Below are positions 42,022 to 50,887 of a stretch of DNA of 64,000 nucleotides, piece after piece. The DNA comes from Streptomyces griseosporeus (GTDB lineage: Bacteria > Actinomycetota > Actinomycetes > Streptomycetales > Streptomycetaceae). The position numbers and the translations under genes are program-made. The notes below the pieces were generated by a model. It did no database searches. It was not told the DNA's origin and saw only the letters and a program-made list of their open reading frames with translations. Location of the stretch: positions 354,316-418,315 of the forward strand of contig NZ_BNBR01000008.1 in NCBI RefSeq assembly GCF_014656055.1, in the 5' to 3' direction. Position 1 is the stretch's first letter; each line of letters opens with the position of its first letter.

Positions 42022-42803
42022 CCGCACCGCCACCGGAGGCCGCCCGACTGGCGTCGGCCCTGCGGGAGTTACGGACGCGCACGAATCTGAGCATGGCGGC
42101 CCTCGCGGCGAAGACCACGTACAGCAAGTCGTCCTGGGAGCGCTACCTGAACGGCAAGTCCCTGCCCCCGCGCGAGGCGGTACAGGACCTGTGCCGCCTC
42201 GCGGGCGAACCGGAGGGCCACTGTCTGGCGCTGTGGGAGATAGCGGAGTCGGCGTGGAGCGGCCGCGCGGCGAACGCGACAGTCCCCGCGCCGCCGGAAC
42301 CCGAAGTCCCGCCACCCGGCCCCCGCGACAGGCACCCCACGCTCATCGCCCTGATCGTCACGGTCTGCGCGATGACGATCGCAGGCGTGACAGCAGGCCT
42401 GCTCCTCCTCCCCGACCACCCGGCCCCACACCCCACCGCCACCGCGACCGGCCCCCGCTGCCAGGGCGCCACCTGCGACGGCAAGGACCCGATCGCCATG
42501 CTCTGCGCAGCCGCCCCGACCACCCTCGCCACCCACCACACGACCACCGGCGCGTGGCTGGAACTCCGCTACAGCCGGCCGTGCGGCACGGCCTGGGCCC
42601 GCATGTGGGCCACCCGCACCGGCGACCGCCTGGAGGTGAGGGCCGCCGCCCACACGGAGGCAGCCCGCGTACCGAACCCCCGGGCGGCGACGTCGTACAT
42701 CTACACCCCCATGACCCCGACCCGCCCCGGCACCCTGGTCCGAGCCTGCTTCCACCCGGCGGGGGTCAACGGCGAGGAGTGCTTCGACGCCCGCGTGCGC
42801 TAG
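42018..42803 (+). CDS. Membrane-tethered HTH protein with DUF2690-like outer domain and a TTA codon
   Basis: The 261-residue protein has a similar N-terminal HTH (residues 10-62, LSMAALAAKTTYSKSSWERYLNG), one TM helix (about 108-132) and an outer DUF2690-like domain with four cysteines (RCQGATC, MLCAA, RPCGT, RACFH). Codon 18 (42069-42071) is TTA, predicting bldA dependence. The HTH is clearly paralogous to that of the preceding gene, with which it overlaps by four bases. It is probably a paired membrane regulator; target genes are unknown. Confidence 0.87.
   Translation: MTAPPPEAARLASALRELRTRTNLSMAALAAKTTYSKSSWERYLNGKSLPPREAVQDLCRLAGEPEGHCLALWEIAESAWSGRAANATVPAPPEPEVPPPGPRDRHPTLIALIVTVCAMTIAGVTAGLLLLPDHPAPHPTATATGPRCQGATCDGKDPIAMLCAAAPTTLATHHTTTGAWLELRYSRPCGTAWARMWATRTGDRLEVRAAAHTEAARVPNPRAATSYIYTPMTPTRPGTLVRACFHPAGVNGEECFDARVR
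42069..42071 (+). promoter_or_regulatory. TTA leucine codon in the DUF2690-type HTH gene
   Basis: This in-frame TTA is codon 18, in the stretch encoding ALRELRTRTN. Being so early in the gene it would tightly block synthesis before bldA is active. Confidence 0.88.
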
Positions 42804-42869
42804 CCGACCCGGCGTCGTCGGTGCCGGCTGAGGACTGGCCGCCGGCCCGCCCCAGGGTCAGCCCCTGGG

Positions 42870-44087
42870 TCAGCCCTTGAGCCCCGCCCCCAGCCTCCGC
42901 AGTCCCTCCCCGATCTCCTCCGGTGTCTGTGTCACGAAGCAGAGGCGGAGGGTGGAGGGGTCGGGGGTGCCGGCGTAGAAGGGGGCGCCGGGGACGTAGG
43001 CGACGTTCTGCCGGACCACCTGGGGCAGCAGGGCCGTCGTGTCGTACGTCGACGGCAGCCGGGCCCAGACGAACATGCCGCCCTCGGGGCGGTTCCACGT
43101 CGAGCCCTCCGGCAGCGCGTCCGCCAGCCCCGCCAGCATCGCGTCCCGGCGTTCGCCGTACACGGCACGCACCCGTGCCACGTGCGCGTCGAGGACGTCG
43201 AGGTAGCGGGCGGCGGCCAGCTGGTTGACCGTCGGCGTGTGCAGGTCGGCCGCCTGCTTGGCGACCGCGCAGGCCCGCCGCAGCGCCGCCGGGGCGCGCA
43301 GCCAGCCCAGGCGCAGACCGGGGGCCATCACCTTGGAGAAGGAGCCGAGCAGCACCGTGCGGTCCCGCGCACCGGGGCACGCGGCGATCCAGGGGACGCG
43401 CTCACCGTCGTAGCGCAGGTCGCCGTAGGGGTCGTCCTCCAGGATCCACACCCCGCGCCGCGCCGCCACGGCGGCCACCGCGGCCCGGCGCTCGGCGGGC
43501 ATCGTCCGGCCGGTCGGGTTCTGGAAGGTGGGCACGGTGTAGAAGAGCTTGGGCCGCTCGCGGACCACCAGTTCCTCCAGCGCCTGCGGGTCGGCCCCGT
43601 CGGCGTCCGTCGGCACGGCCACGACCCGGGCGCCCGCGAGCCCGAACACCTGGAGGGCGGCCAGATAGCAGGGGTCCTCGACGAGCACGGTGTCGCCGGG
43701 TTCGAGCAGCGCGGACGCGAGGAGGGACAGGCCCTGCTGGGAGCCGGTGGTGATCAGCAGGTCGTCCGCGGCCGTCGGCAGCCCGCGCCCCGCGATCCGC
43801 TCCGCGAGCGCCGCCCGCAGCGCGGGCTCGCCCTCGGTGGTCGAGTACTGCAGCGACTGCGCGGGCGTCTCCTCCAGCACCGCCCGGAACGCCGCCGCTA
43901 TCCCCTCCCGGTCGAACAGCTCCGGCGCGGGCAGCCCGCCCGCGAAGTTGATCACCTCGGGCCGCGCGGTGACGGCGAGGATGTCCCGTACGGGTGAGCC
44001 CCCGACCGCACCCGTCCGCGCGGCGAGCGGCGGCAGGGGGGCAGCGGGAGCAGGGGCGGGGGCGTCGGTGGCTGCGGGCGTCGTCAT
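42870..44087 (-). CDS. PLP-dependent aminotransferase, class I/II (LysN/AspC-like)
   Basis: The 405-residue protein is a fold-type I aminotransferase with YSTTEGEPALR, the DDPYGDLRYDGE segment and the PLP-lysine motif SFSKVMAPGLRLGW. This branch includes 2-aminoadipate and aromatic aminotransferases, often with broad substrates. The ATG at 44087 starts a proline/alanine-rich tail of about 30 residues. There is no linked pathway gene, so the substrate is open. Confidence 0.9.
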   Translation of the reverse strand: MTTPAATDAPAPAPAAPLPPLAARTGAVGGSPVRDILAVTARPEVINFAGGLPAPELFDREGIAAAFRAVLEETPAQSLQYSTTEGEPALRAALAERIAGRGLPTAADDLLITTGSQQGLSLLASALLEPGDTVLVEDPCYLAALQVFGLAGARVVAVPTDADGADPQALEELVVRERPKLFYTVPTFQNPTGRTMPAERRAAVAAVAARRGVWILEDDPYGDLRYDGERVPWIAACPGARDRTVLLGSFSKVMAPGLRLGWLRAPAALRRACAVAKQAADLHTPTVNQLAAARYLDVLDAHVARVRAVYGERRDAMLAGLADALPEGSTWNRPEGGMFVWARLPSTYDTTALLPQVVRQNVAYVPGAPFYAGTPDPSTLRLCFVTQTPEEIGEGLRRLGAGLKG

Positions 44088-44163
44088 GCCCGCAGCCTAG
44101 GGAGTTGTGTGCCGCCTACACCTGCTTTTCCGGGATGTGGGACGGCCCCCTCCGCCTCTTCCC

Positions 44164-45066
44164 TCAGGCCTTCCTGCCCAGCGCCCCGTACACGTTGATG
44201 TCCGCGTCCGTCACATCGCCGATGTCCTGGTAGCGCACCCGCTCGATCGGGTCGAGGGACGCCAGGTACGCCGCGTCCGGCTGCTCCGGCACCGGTGCGG
44301 CGCCGTCGGGCCGCCAGCGGTGCACCGGTACGACACCGGGCTCCGCCAGTTCCAGCGCGCTCTCGGTGAAGAAGCGCTCGACGTCGGCCTTCGAGCGCAG
44401 CACGAAGGTGAACCCGCGCTCGGTGTAGGTGCGTTGGACGGCCCGGATGTTCTCCGGGTTCAGGTCCTCGGTGAGATGGCTGAGCACCAGCCGGCTGCCC
44501 GACGGCAGCGCGTCCATCAGCTCCCGCACGATCGGGTAGGCCTCGGCGTCCTCGACGAAGTGCAGGATCGCCACCAGACACAGCGCGACCGGCTCGTCGA
44601 AGTCGATGGTCTTCGCGGCCTGTTCGAGGATCTGCGCCGGGTTCCTGAGGTCGGCGTCGATGTAGTCGGTACGGCCCTCGGGCCCGGAGGTGAGCAGCGC
44701 GCGGGCGTGCGCGAGGACGACGGGGTCGTTGTCGACGTACACCACCCGGGTGTCCGGGTGGACGCGCTGGGCGAGCTGGTGGACGTTCTCCGCGGTCGGC
44801 AGCCCGGTGCCGATGTCGAGGAACTGGCGGATGCCGTCCTCCCGGGCGAGCGTGCCGACGGCCCGGCGCAGGAAGTCGCGGTTGTGCCGTACGTCGAGAT
44901 AGCCGCGCGGGTTGGCGGCGAGGCCCGCGGCGGCGGCGTCGCGGTCCACGGGGTAGTGGTCCTTGCCGCCGAGGAAGACATCGTAGACGCGGGCCGGGTG
45001 CGCCTTGGTGGTGTCGATCCTCCTGCGCAGCTCGGCGGGGTCCTGGCTGAGGGCATCACCGGACAT
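44164..45066 (-). CDS. SAM-dependent methyltransferase (PF04672 family)
   Basis: The 300-residue protein has the actinobacterial PF04672 layout: DPAELRRRIDTTKAHPARVYDVFLGGKDHYPVDRD near the start and a Rossmann SAM site with FLDIGTGLPTAENVHQLA. Members are abundant in Streptomyces and mostly uncharacterised. AAGGAG lies before the ATG at 45066. It is followed by the aminotransferase gene 76 bases away on the same strand. Confidence 0.93.
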   Translation of the reverse strand: MSGDALSQDPAELRRRIDTTKAHPARVYDVFLGGKDHYPVDRDAAAAGLAANPRGYLDVRHNRDFLRRAVGTLAREDGIRQFLDIGTGLPTAENVHQLAQRVHPDTRVVYVDNDPVVLAHARALLTSGPEGRTDYIDADLRNPAQILEQAAKTIDFDEPVALCLVAILHFVEDAEAYPIVRELMDALPSGSRLVLSHLTEDLNPENIRAVQRTYTERGFTFVLRSKADVERFFTESALELAEPGVVPVHRWRPDGAAPVPEQPDAAYLASLDPIERVRYQDIGDVTDADINVYGALGRKA

Positions 45067-45353
45067 GGACGTCTCCTTCGACGCGCGACCGAACGTGGAG
45101 GTGAACAACCTATCCGGGAACGGGACTTGGTGCGCCCGGCAACCGTTCCGCATCCCACCGGCGTCCCGCCCCGCGTCCCGGAACAGCACCGTCACCGCAG
45201 GTCGGCGCGCTGGTCGGGGTCCCGGCGTCCCGTCTTCCCCTCCGCCGGTGGCGACGCCCGGCATCCCCGCCGCACCCGCCTGCTGCTCCCCACCCTGGCC
45301 ACCCTCCCACGCGGGCGGCGCCGCCCGCGTCTTCGGCGGCGCCGACGGACCGC

Positions 45354-46346
45354 CTACCGCAGCAGCCGCGCCGCCTCCACGGCCCAGTACGTCAGGATGT
45401 TCTGCGCCCCGGCCCGCTTGATGCCGGTCAGCGTCTCCAGGATCGCCCGCTCGCGGTCGACCCAGCCCTTCTCGGCGGCGGCCTCGATCATGGAGTACTC
45501 ACCGGAGATCTGGTACGCCGCCACCGGCACGTCCACCGCGTCGGCGACCCGCGCCAGGATGTCCAGGTAGGGTCCGGCCGGCTTGACCATCACCATGTCG
45601 GCGCCCTCCTGCAGGTCGAGGGCCAGCTCCCGCATCGACTCACGCCAGTTGGCGGGGTCCTGCTGGTAGGTCTTCCGGTCGCCCCGCAGCGAGGAGCCGA
45701 CGGCCTCCCGGAAGGGCCCGTAGAAGGCGGAGGAGTACTTCGCGGTGTAGGCGAGGATCGCGACGTCCTCGCGCCCGATCTGGTCCAGCGCGTCCCGGAT
45801 GACGCCGATCTGCCCGTCCATCATCCCGCTGGGCCCGACGACATGGGCGCCGGCGTCGGCCTGCACCTGGGCCATCTCGGCGTACCGCTCCAGGGTGGCG
45901 TCGTTGTCGACCCGCCCCTGCGCGTCGAGGACGCCGCAGTGACCGTGGTCGGTGGTCTCGTCGAGGCACAGGTCGGACATGACGAGCAGGTCGTCGCCGA
46001 CCTCGGCCCGTACGTCCCGGATGGCGACCTGGAGGATGCCGTCAGGGTCGGTGCCCGGCGTCCCGACGGCGTCCTTCTTCGACTCCTCCGGCACACCGAA
46101 GAGCATGATCCCGGAGACACCGGCCTCCACGGCCTCCGCCGCGGCCTTCTTCAGGCTGTCCCGCGTGTGCTGCACGACGCCGGGCATCGACCCGATCGGC
46201 ACCGGCTCGCTCACGCCCTCGCGCACGAACGCGGGGAGGATGAAGTCGGCGGGGTGCAGCCGGGTCTCGGCGACCATACGGCGCATGACGGGGGTGGTGC
46301 GCAGCCGACGCGGACGCGTACCGGGAAAGGAACCGTACTTCGTCAT
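45354..46346 (-). CDS. hemB: Delta-aminolevulinic acid dehydratase (porphobilinogen synthase)
   Basis: The 330-residue enzyme condenses two ALA molecules to porphobilinogen. Both catalytic lysines are present: AKYSSAFYGPF and the Schiff-base lysine in MVMVKPAGPYLD. The metal-binding segment LCLDETTDHGHCG has the Cys/Asp positions of Mg-dependent or mixed actinobacterial forms. The ATG at 46346 is chosen; upstream codons are arginine-rich. A strong terminator at 46428-46460 separates it from the rex-hemACD unit upstream, so it has its own promoter or depends on read-through. Confidence 0.96.
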   Translation of the reverse strand: MTKYGSFPGTRPRRLRTTPVMRRMVAETRLHPADFILPAFVREGVSEPVPIGSMPGVVQHTRDSLKKAAAEAVEAGVSGIMLFGVPEESKKDAVGTPGTDPDGILQVAIRDVRAEVGDDLLVMSDLCLDETTDHGHCGVLDAQGRVDNDATLERYAEMAQVQADAGAHVVGPSGMMDGQIGVIRDALDQIGREDVAILAYTAKYSSAFYGPFREAVGSSLRGDRKTYQQDPANWRESMRELALDLQEGADMVMVKPAGPYLDILARVADAVDVPVAAYQISGEYSMIEAAAEKGWVDRERAILETLTGIKRAGAQNILTYWAVEAARLLR

Positions 46347-46427
46347 ACCGCCTACGCTACGCCCGCCCCGAGGGCGCAAATGCCGACGCGATGTCGGCGG
46401 GGACGCCCTGCCCGGGCCCCGACGAAA

Positions 46428-46460
46428 CGGCGGGCGCCCCCCATCGGGGAACGCCCGCCG
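46428..46460 (-). terminator. Terminator hairpin after the hemC-hemD unit
   Basis: Imperfect stem CGGCGGGCG...CGCCCGCCG with a loop around 46441-46445, immediately downstream of the bifunctional hemD stop at 46465 on the minus strand. It separates hemD from hemB. Confidence 0.75.
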
Positions 46461-46464
46461 CACC

Positions 46465-48168
46465 TCACGTGGTGGAGCGCCGCTTCCGCGCCCCCGGCCG
46501 CCGTTCGCTCGGCCTGGTCACCGGGTCACCGGCCTCCAGGGCCGCCGCCCGGCGGCGCAGCCCGAAGTCGGCCAGCGCCTCCGCCAGCTTGTGGACCGAC
46601 GGCTCCGGGGCCATGACGTCGACCCGCAGGCCGTGCTCCTCCGCGGTCTTCGCCGTCGCCGGGCCGATACAGGCGATCACCGTCACGTTGTGCGGCTTGC
46701 CCGCGATGCCGACCAGGTTCCGGACCGTCGAGGAGGAGGTGAACAGTACGGCGTCGAAGCCGCCGCCCTTGATCGCCTCCCGCGTCTCCGCCGGGGGCGG
46801 CGAGGCGCGGACCGTGCGGTAGGCCGTGACGTCGTCGACCTCCCAGCCCAGCTCGATCAGGCCGGCCACCAAGGTCTCCGTGGCGATGTCGGCGCGGGGC
46901 AGGAAGACGCGGTCGATCGGGTCGAAGACCGGGTCGTAGGGGGGCCAGTCCTCCAGGAGGCCGGCCGCCGACTGCTCGCCGCTCGGCACCAGGTCCGGCT
47001 TCACGCCGAAGGCGATCAGCGCCTTGGCCGTCTGCTCGCCCACCGCGGCCACCTTGATGCCCGCGAAGGCGCGCGCGTCGAGGCCGTACTCCTCGAACTT
47101 CTCGCGGACGGCCTTCACCGCGTTGACCGACGTGAAGGCGATCCACTCGTAGCGGCCCGTCACCAGGCCCTTGACCGCGCGCTCCATCTGCTGCGGGGTG
47201 CGCGGCGGCTCCACGGCGATCGTCGGCACCTCGTGCGGGACCGCGCCGTAGGAGCGGAGCTGGTCGGAGAGCGACGCCGCCTGCTCCTTCGTCCGCGGCA
47301 CGAGCACCTTCCAGCCGAACAGCGGCTTGGACTCGAACCACGCCAGCTGGTCGCGCTGGGCGGGGGCGCTGCGGTCTCCGACCACGGCTATCACCGGCCG
47401 CCCGCCCTCCGGCGAGGGCAGCACCTTGGCCTGCTTCAGCGTCTGCGCGATCGTGCCGAGCGTCGCGGACCAGGTGCGCTGCCGGGTCGTCGTACCGGCG
47501 ACCGTGACGGTCATCGGGGTGTCCGGCTTGCGGCCGGCCGAGACCAGCTCGCCCGCCGCGGCGGCCACGGAGTCCAGCGTGGTGGAGACGACCACCGTGC
47601 CGTCCGAGGCGCCCACCTCCGTCCAGCACCGGTCGGACGCGGTCCGCGCGTCCACGAACCGGACGTCGGCGCCCTCCGCGTCCCGCAGCGGCACACCCGC
47701 GTACGCGGGCACACCGACGGCGGTCGCGACACCGGGGACGACCTCGAAGGGGACACCGGCCTTGGCGCAGGCCAGCATCTCCTCGGCGGCGTACGCGTCG
47801 AGCCCGGGATCCCCGGACACCGCACGCACGACCCGCCTGCCGCCCCGCGCGGCCTCCATGACAAGATGTGCGGCATCCCGCTCCGCGGGGACAGCAGCGG
47901 TTGTTGACGCGCCGTCAACGACCGCCAGCTGAGGCGTGCCCACGCCCGGAACGGGGTCCGACGACGGATCGTCCGTGCGTACGACGGTCACGCCCTGCCG
48001 GGCGTGCGTGCGCACCACGTCGAGCACCTCGTGCTCGGCGACGAGGACATCCGCGTTGGCCAGCGCCTCCACGGCGCGCAGAGTCAGCAGTCCCGGATCC
48101 CCGGGTCCGGCACCCAGGAAGGTGACGTGCCCGTGTTCGAGGCCGGCGGGAAGGGTGGTGGGGCTCAA
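46465..48168 (-). CDS. hemD: Bifunctional uroporphyrin-III C-methyltransferase/uroporphyrinogen-III synthase
   Basis: The 567-residue fusion has an N-terminal SUMT/CysG-like methyltransferase domain (residues 15-255, GHVTFLGAGPGDPGLLTL). A C-terminal uroporphyrinogen-III synthase domain (about 265-530, ITYR-like helices including FTSVNAVKAV and AFTSSSTVRNLVG-like FTSSSTVRN) follows. It would close the tetrapyrrole ring and could also methylate it for sirohaem or cobalamin. The TTG start at 48168 has GGGGGAG eight bases upstream and overlaps the hemC stop (TTGA). Confidence 0.93.
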   Translation of the reverse strand: MSPTTLPAGLEHGHVTFLGAGPGDPGLLTLRAVEALANADVLVAEHEVLDVVRTHARQGVTVVRTDDPSSDPVPGVGTPQLAVVDGASTTAAVPAERDAAHLVMEAARGGRRVVRAVSGDPGLDAYAAEEMLACAKAGVPFEVVPGVATAVGVPAYAGVPLRDAEGADVRFVDARTASDRCWTEVGASDGTVVVSTTLDSVAAAAGELVSAGRKPDTPMTVTVAGTTTRQRTWSATLGTIAQTLKQAKVLPSPEGGRPVIAVVGDRSAPAQRDQLAWFESKPLFGWKVLVPRTKEQAASLSDQLRSYGAVPHEVPTIAVEPPRTPQQMERAVKGLVTGRYEWIAFTSVNAVKAVREKFEEYGLDARAFAGIKVAAVGEQTAKALIAFGVKPDLVPSGEQSAAGLLEDWPPYDPVFDPIDRVFLPRADIATETLVAGLIELGWEVDDVTAYRTVRASPPPAETREAIKGGGFDAVLFTSSSTVRNLVGIAGKPHNVTVIACIGPATAKTAEEHGLRVDVMAPEPSVHKLAEALADFGLRRRAAALEAGDPVTRPSERRPGARKRRSTT

Positions 48169-49136
48169 TGTGCTCGCTCCCCCATCAGACCGGCCGCGCC
48201 CTGGGTGAGCATCTCGGTCGCGAGTGCGCGGCCGAGCGCCACAGCCCCGTCGTGCGTGTCGGGCACGGGACCGGTGGTGGACAGCTGCACCGTGCGCGTG
48301 CCGTCGGTGGTGCCGACGACGCCGCGCAGGCGCATTTCCTTGACAATCTGCCCGTCGGCCAGAAGGTCGGCCAGCGCGCCCACGGGGGCACTGCAACCGG
48401 CCTCCAGGGCGGCGAGCAGGGACCGCTCGGCGGTCACGGCGGCCCGCGTGAACGGGTCGTCGAGCTCGGCGAGCGCGGCGATCAGCTCCGCGTTGTCCGC
48501 GGCACACTCGATCGCCAGGGCCCCCTGGCCGGGGGCGGGCAACACGGTGTCCACCGACAGGAAGTCGGTGACCTCGTCGATGCGGCCGATGCGGTTGAGC
48601 CCGGCCGCGGCCAGCACCACCGCGTCCAGCTCGCCGTCGCGGACGTATCCGATACGGGTGTCGACGTTGCCGCGGATCGGGACGGTCTCGATGTCCAGCC
48701 CGTGGCCGCGCGCGTACGCGTTCAGCTGCGCCATCCGGCGCGGCGAACCCGTACCGATGCGCGCGCCCCGCGGCAGGTCGGTGAACTTCAGGGCGTCCCG
48801 CGCGACGATCACGTCCCGCGGGTCCTCGCGCACCGGTACGGCGGCCAGGACCAGCTCCTCGGGCTGCGTGGTCGGCAGGTCCTTGAGTGAATGAACCGCG
48901 AAGTCCACTTCACCCCTGACCAGCGCGTCGCGCAGCGCCGTGACGAACACGCCGGTGCCGCCGATCTGCGCCAGGTGGGCCCTGGAGACATCGCCGTAGG
49001 TGGTGATCTCGACGAGCTCGACGGGCCGTCCGGTCACCTGGCTGACGGCCTCCGCCACCTGCCCGGACTGGGCCATGGCGAGCTTGCTGCGCCGGGTGCC
49101 GAGCCTCAGTGCCCTTGTTGCATGTGGCTCAGTCAT
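48165..49136 (-). CDS. hemC: Porphobilinogen deaminase (hydroxymethylbilane synthase)
   Basis: The 323-residue enzyme polymerises four porphobilinogens to hydroxymethylbilane. It has the LGTRRSKLAMAQSGQV start, HSLKDLP, and the dipyrromethane-cofactor cysteine in LEAGCSAPVG. Its ATG overlaps the hemA stop and its stop overlaps the hemD start, each by four bases. It is the third gene of the Rex-controlled unit. Confidence 0.97.
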   Translation of the reverse strand: MTEPHATRALRLGTRRSKLAMAQSGQVAEAVSQVTGRPVELVEITTYGDVSRAHLAQIGGTGVFVTALRDALVRGEVDFAVHSLKDLPTTQPEELVLAAVPVREDPRDVIVARDALKFTDLPRGARIGTGSPRRMAQLNAYARGHGLDIETVPIRGNVDTRIGYVRDGELDAVVLAAAGLNRIGRIDEVTDFLSVDTVLPAPGQGALAIECAADNAELIAALAELDDPFTRAAVTAERSLLAALEAGCSAPVGALADLLADGQIVKEMRLRGVVGTTDGTRTVQLSTTGPVPDTHDGAVALGRALATEMLTQGAAGLMGERAH

Positions 49137-50887
49137 CGTGGCTCTCGGTTCTTCTCGTGGGTGTCCTCGGCCCGGGAGACGGACGCGACCGTCTCGGGGT
49201 CGAGGTCGAACAGGGTGCGCAGGGCGTCCGCGTACCCGGCGCCACCGGGCTCGGCGGCGAGCTGCTTGACCCGTACGGTCGGCGCGTGCAGCAGCTTGTC
49301 GACGACCCGCTTGACGGTCTGGGTGATCTCCGCGCGGTGCTTGTCGTCCAGCCCGGGCAGCCGGCCCTCCAGCCGCGCGATCTCACCGGCCACGACGTCG
49401 GCGGCCATGGTGCGCAGCGCGACGACGGTGGGCGTGATGTGCGCGGCCCGCTGCGCGGCACCGAAGGCGGCGACCTCGTCGGCGACGATACGGCGGACCT
49501 GGTCGACGTCGGCCGCCATGGGCGCGTCCGCGCTGGCCTCGGCGAGCGACTCGATGTCCACCAGCCGCACCCCGGCCAGCCGGTGCGCGGCGGCGTCGAT
49601 GTCGCGCGGCATGGCCAGGTCGAGCAGGAAGAGCACGGGCTCGGGCCGTACGGCCTCGTCGACGGGCTCCGGGCGGCGCCGCTCGGGGATCCGGCCGACG
49701 GTCGCCACGGTCGCCGCGAGCGCCCCGATCAGCTCGGCATCGGCCTCGGCGGCACTGCGCGCGTCCTCGCGCCGCTGGACGACGGTGCCCTTGTCGACCC
49801 ACACGGCGTGCTGCTCCAGCGTCGCCGCGTCCATACCGGCGACGGCGGCCTCCCCCATGACGGAGAAACCGGGCTGCACGGCGGAGAGGTCGAGGGGACA
49901 GGCGTCGTCGTCGCCGGAGCTTGGGGCGGCCGAGTCCGTCAAGCCGCGGGCATTCGTGCCGCCCAGGGCGGCACGGGTGGGCGCGGGCGGCACCTCGCCG
50001 GCGCCGAGTGGCGCGTCCGACCCCCGCCCCGCACCAGCGTCCGGCAACCGTCCACCGACAGCCGCGGCAACCGCCTCAGCGGTCAGCACAAGCCCCGTCG
50101 CACCGGTGCACGACACCGCAACGTCGGCACGTGTCAGCTCCACCGCCACCGACTCCATCGGCACGGCCCGGGCCACGACCTCCGCGTCCTCGGCCTGGTT
50201 CAGGATCTCCGCCAGCCGCTCGGCCCGCTCGAAGGTCCGGTTGGCCACGACGATCTCGGCGATCCCGGCCCGCGCCAGCGTCGCCGCCGCCAGCGACGAC
50301 ATGGACCCGGCGCCGATGACCAGCGCCTTCTTCCCCGCGGCCCACGCCGGTACGTCCCCGCCCCGGGCGAGCTGCTGCAGGCCGAACGTGACCAGGGACT
50401 GGCCCGCCCGGTCGATACCGGTCTCGGAGTGCGCCCGCTTGCCGACCCTGAGCGCCTGCTGGAACAGGTCGTTCAGCAGCCGGCCCGCGGTGTGCAGGTC
50501 CTGCGCCGTGGCCAGGGAGTCCTTGATCTGCCCGAGGATCTGCCCCTCGCCGACGACCATGGAGTCCAGCCCGCACGCCACCGAGAACAGGTGGTGCACG
50601 GCCCGGTCCTCGTAGTGCACGTAGAGATAGGGAGTGAGCTCCTCCAGGCCCACCCCGCTGTGCTGGGCGAGCAGCGTGGACAGCTCGGCGACACCGGCGT
50701 GGAACTTGTCCACGTCGGCGTACAGCTCGATGCGGTTGCAGGTGGCGAGCACCGCGGCCTCGGCGGCCGGTTCGGCGGCGACCGTGTCCTGCAGCAGCTT
50801 GACCTGCGCGTCCGGGCTCAGCGACGCCCGCTCCAGCACGCTGACCGGGGCGCTGCGGTGGCTCAGCCCTACGACGAGGAGACTCAT
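49133..50887 (-). CDS. hemA: Glutamyl-tRNA reductase with a repeat-derived insertion
   Basis: HemA reduces Glu-tRNA to glutamate-1-semialdehyde, the first C5-pathway step. The protein starts MSLLVVGLSHRSAPVSVLERA with the catalytic C50 in ATCNRIELY, GxGxxx NADPH-binding VIGAGSMSSLAA, and a C-terminal dimer domain. At 584 residues it is about 150 longer than usual. The extra mass is in a Pro/Ala/Gly-rich region near residues 265-345. Bases 49941-50005 in that region match the dispersed GC-rich repeat and encode about 20 residues. Start and stop overlap rex and hemC by four bases (ATGA). Confidence 0.95.
   Translation of the reverse strand: MSLLVVGLSHRSAPVSVLERASLSPDAQVKLLQDTVAAEPAAEAAVLATCNRIELYADVDKFHAGVAELSTLLAQHSGVGLEELTPYLYVHYEDRAVHHLFSVACGLDSMVVGEGQILGQIKDSLATAQDLHTAGRLLNDLFQQALRVGKRAHSETGIDRAGQSLVTFGLQQLARGGDVPAWAAGKKALVIGAGSMSSLAAATLARAGIAEIVVANRTFERAERLAEILNQAEDAEVVARAVPMESVAVELTRADVAVSCTGATGLVLTAEAVAAAVGGRLPDAGAGRGSDAPLGAGEVPPAPTRAALGGTNARGLTDSAAPSSGDDDACPLDLSAVQPGFSVMGEAAVAGMDAATLEQHAVWVDKGTVVQRREDARSAAEADAELIGALAATVATVGRIPERRRPEPVDEAVRPEPVLFLLDLAMPRDIDAAAHRLAGVRLVDIESLAEASADAPMAADVDQVRRIVADEVAAFGAAQRAAHITPTVVALRTMAADVVAGEIARLEGRLPGLDDKHRAEITQTVKRVVDKLLHAPTVRVKQLAAEPGGAGYADALRTLFDLDPETVASVSRAEDTHEKNREPR
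49941..50005 (+). repeat. Degenerate dispersed repeat inside hemA
   Basis: On the plus strand this stretch aligns with the repeat at 59971-60035: GCGGGCATTCGTGCC, then GGGCGGCACGGGTGGGCGC. The central hairpin is preserved as a perfect CGTGCCGCCC/GGGCGGCACG inverted repeat (49955-49975). This suggests selection for the fold despite base changes. hemA is read on the opposite strand. Confidence 0.7.
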
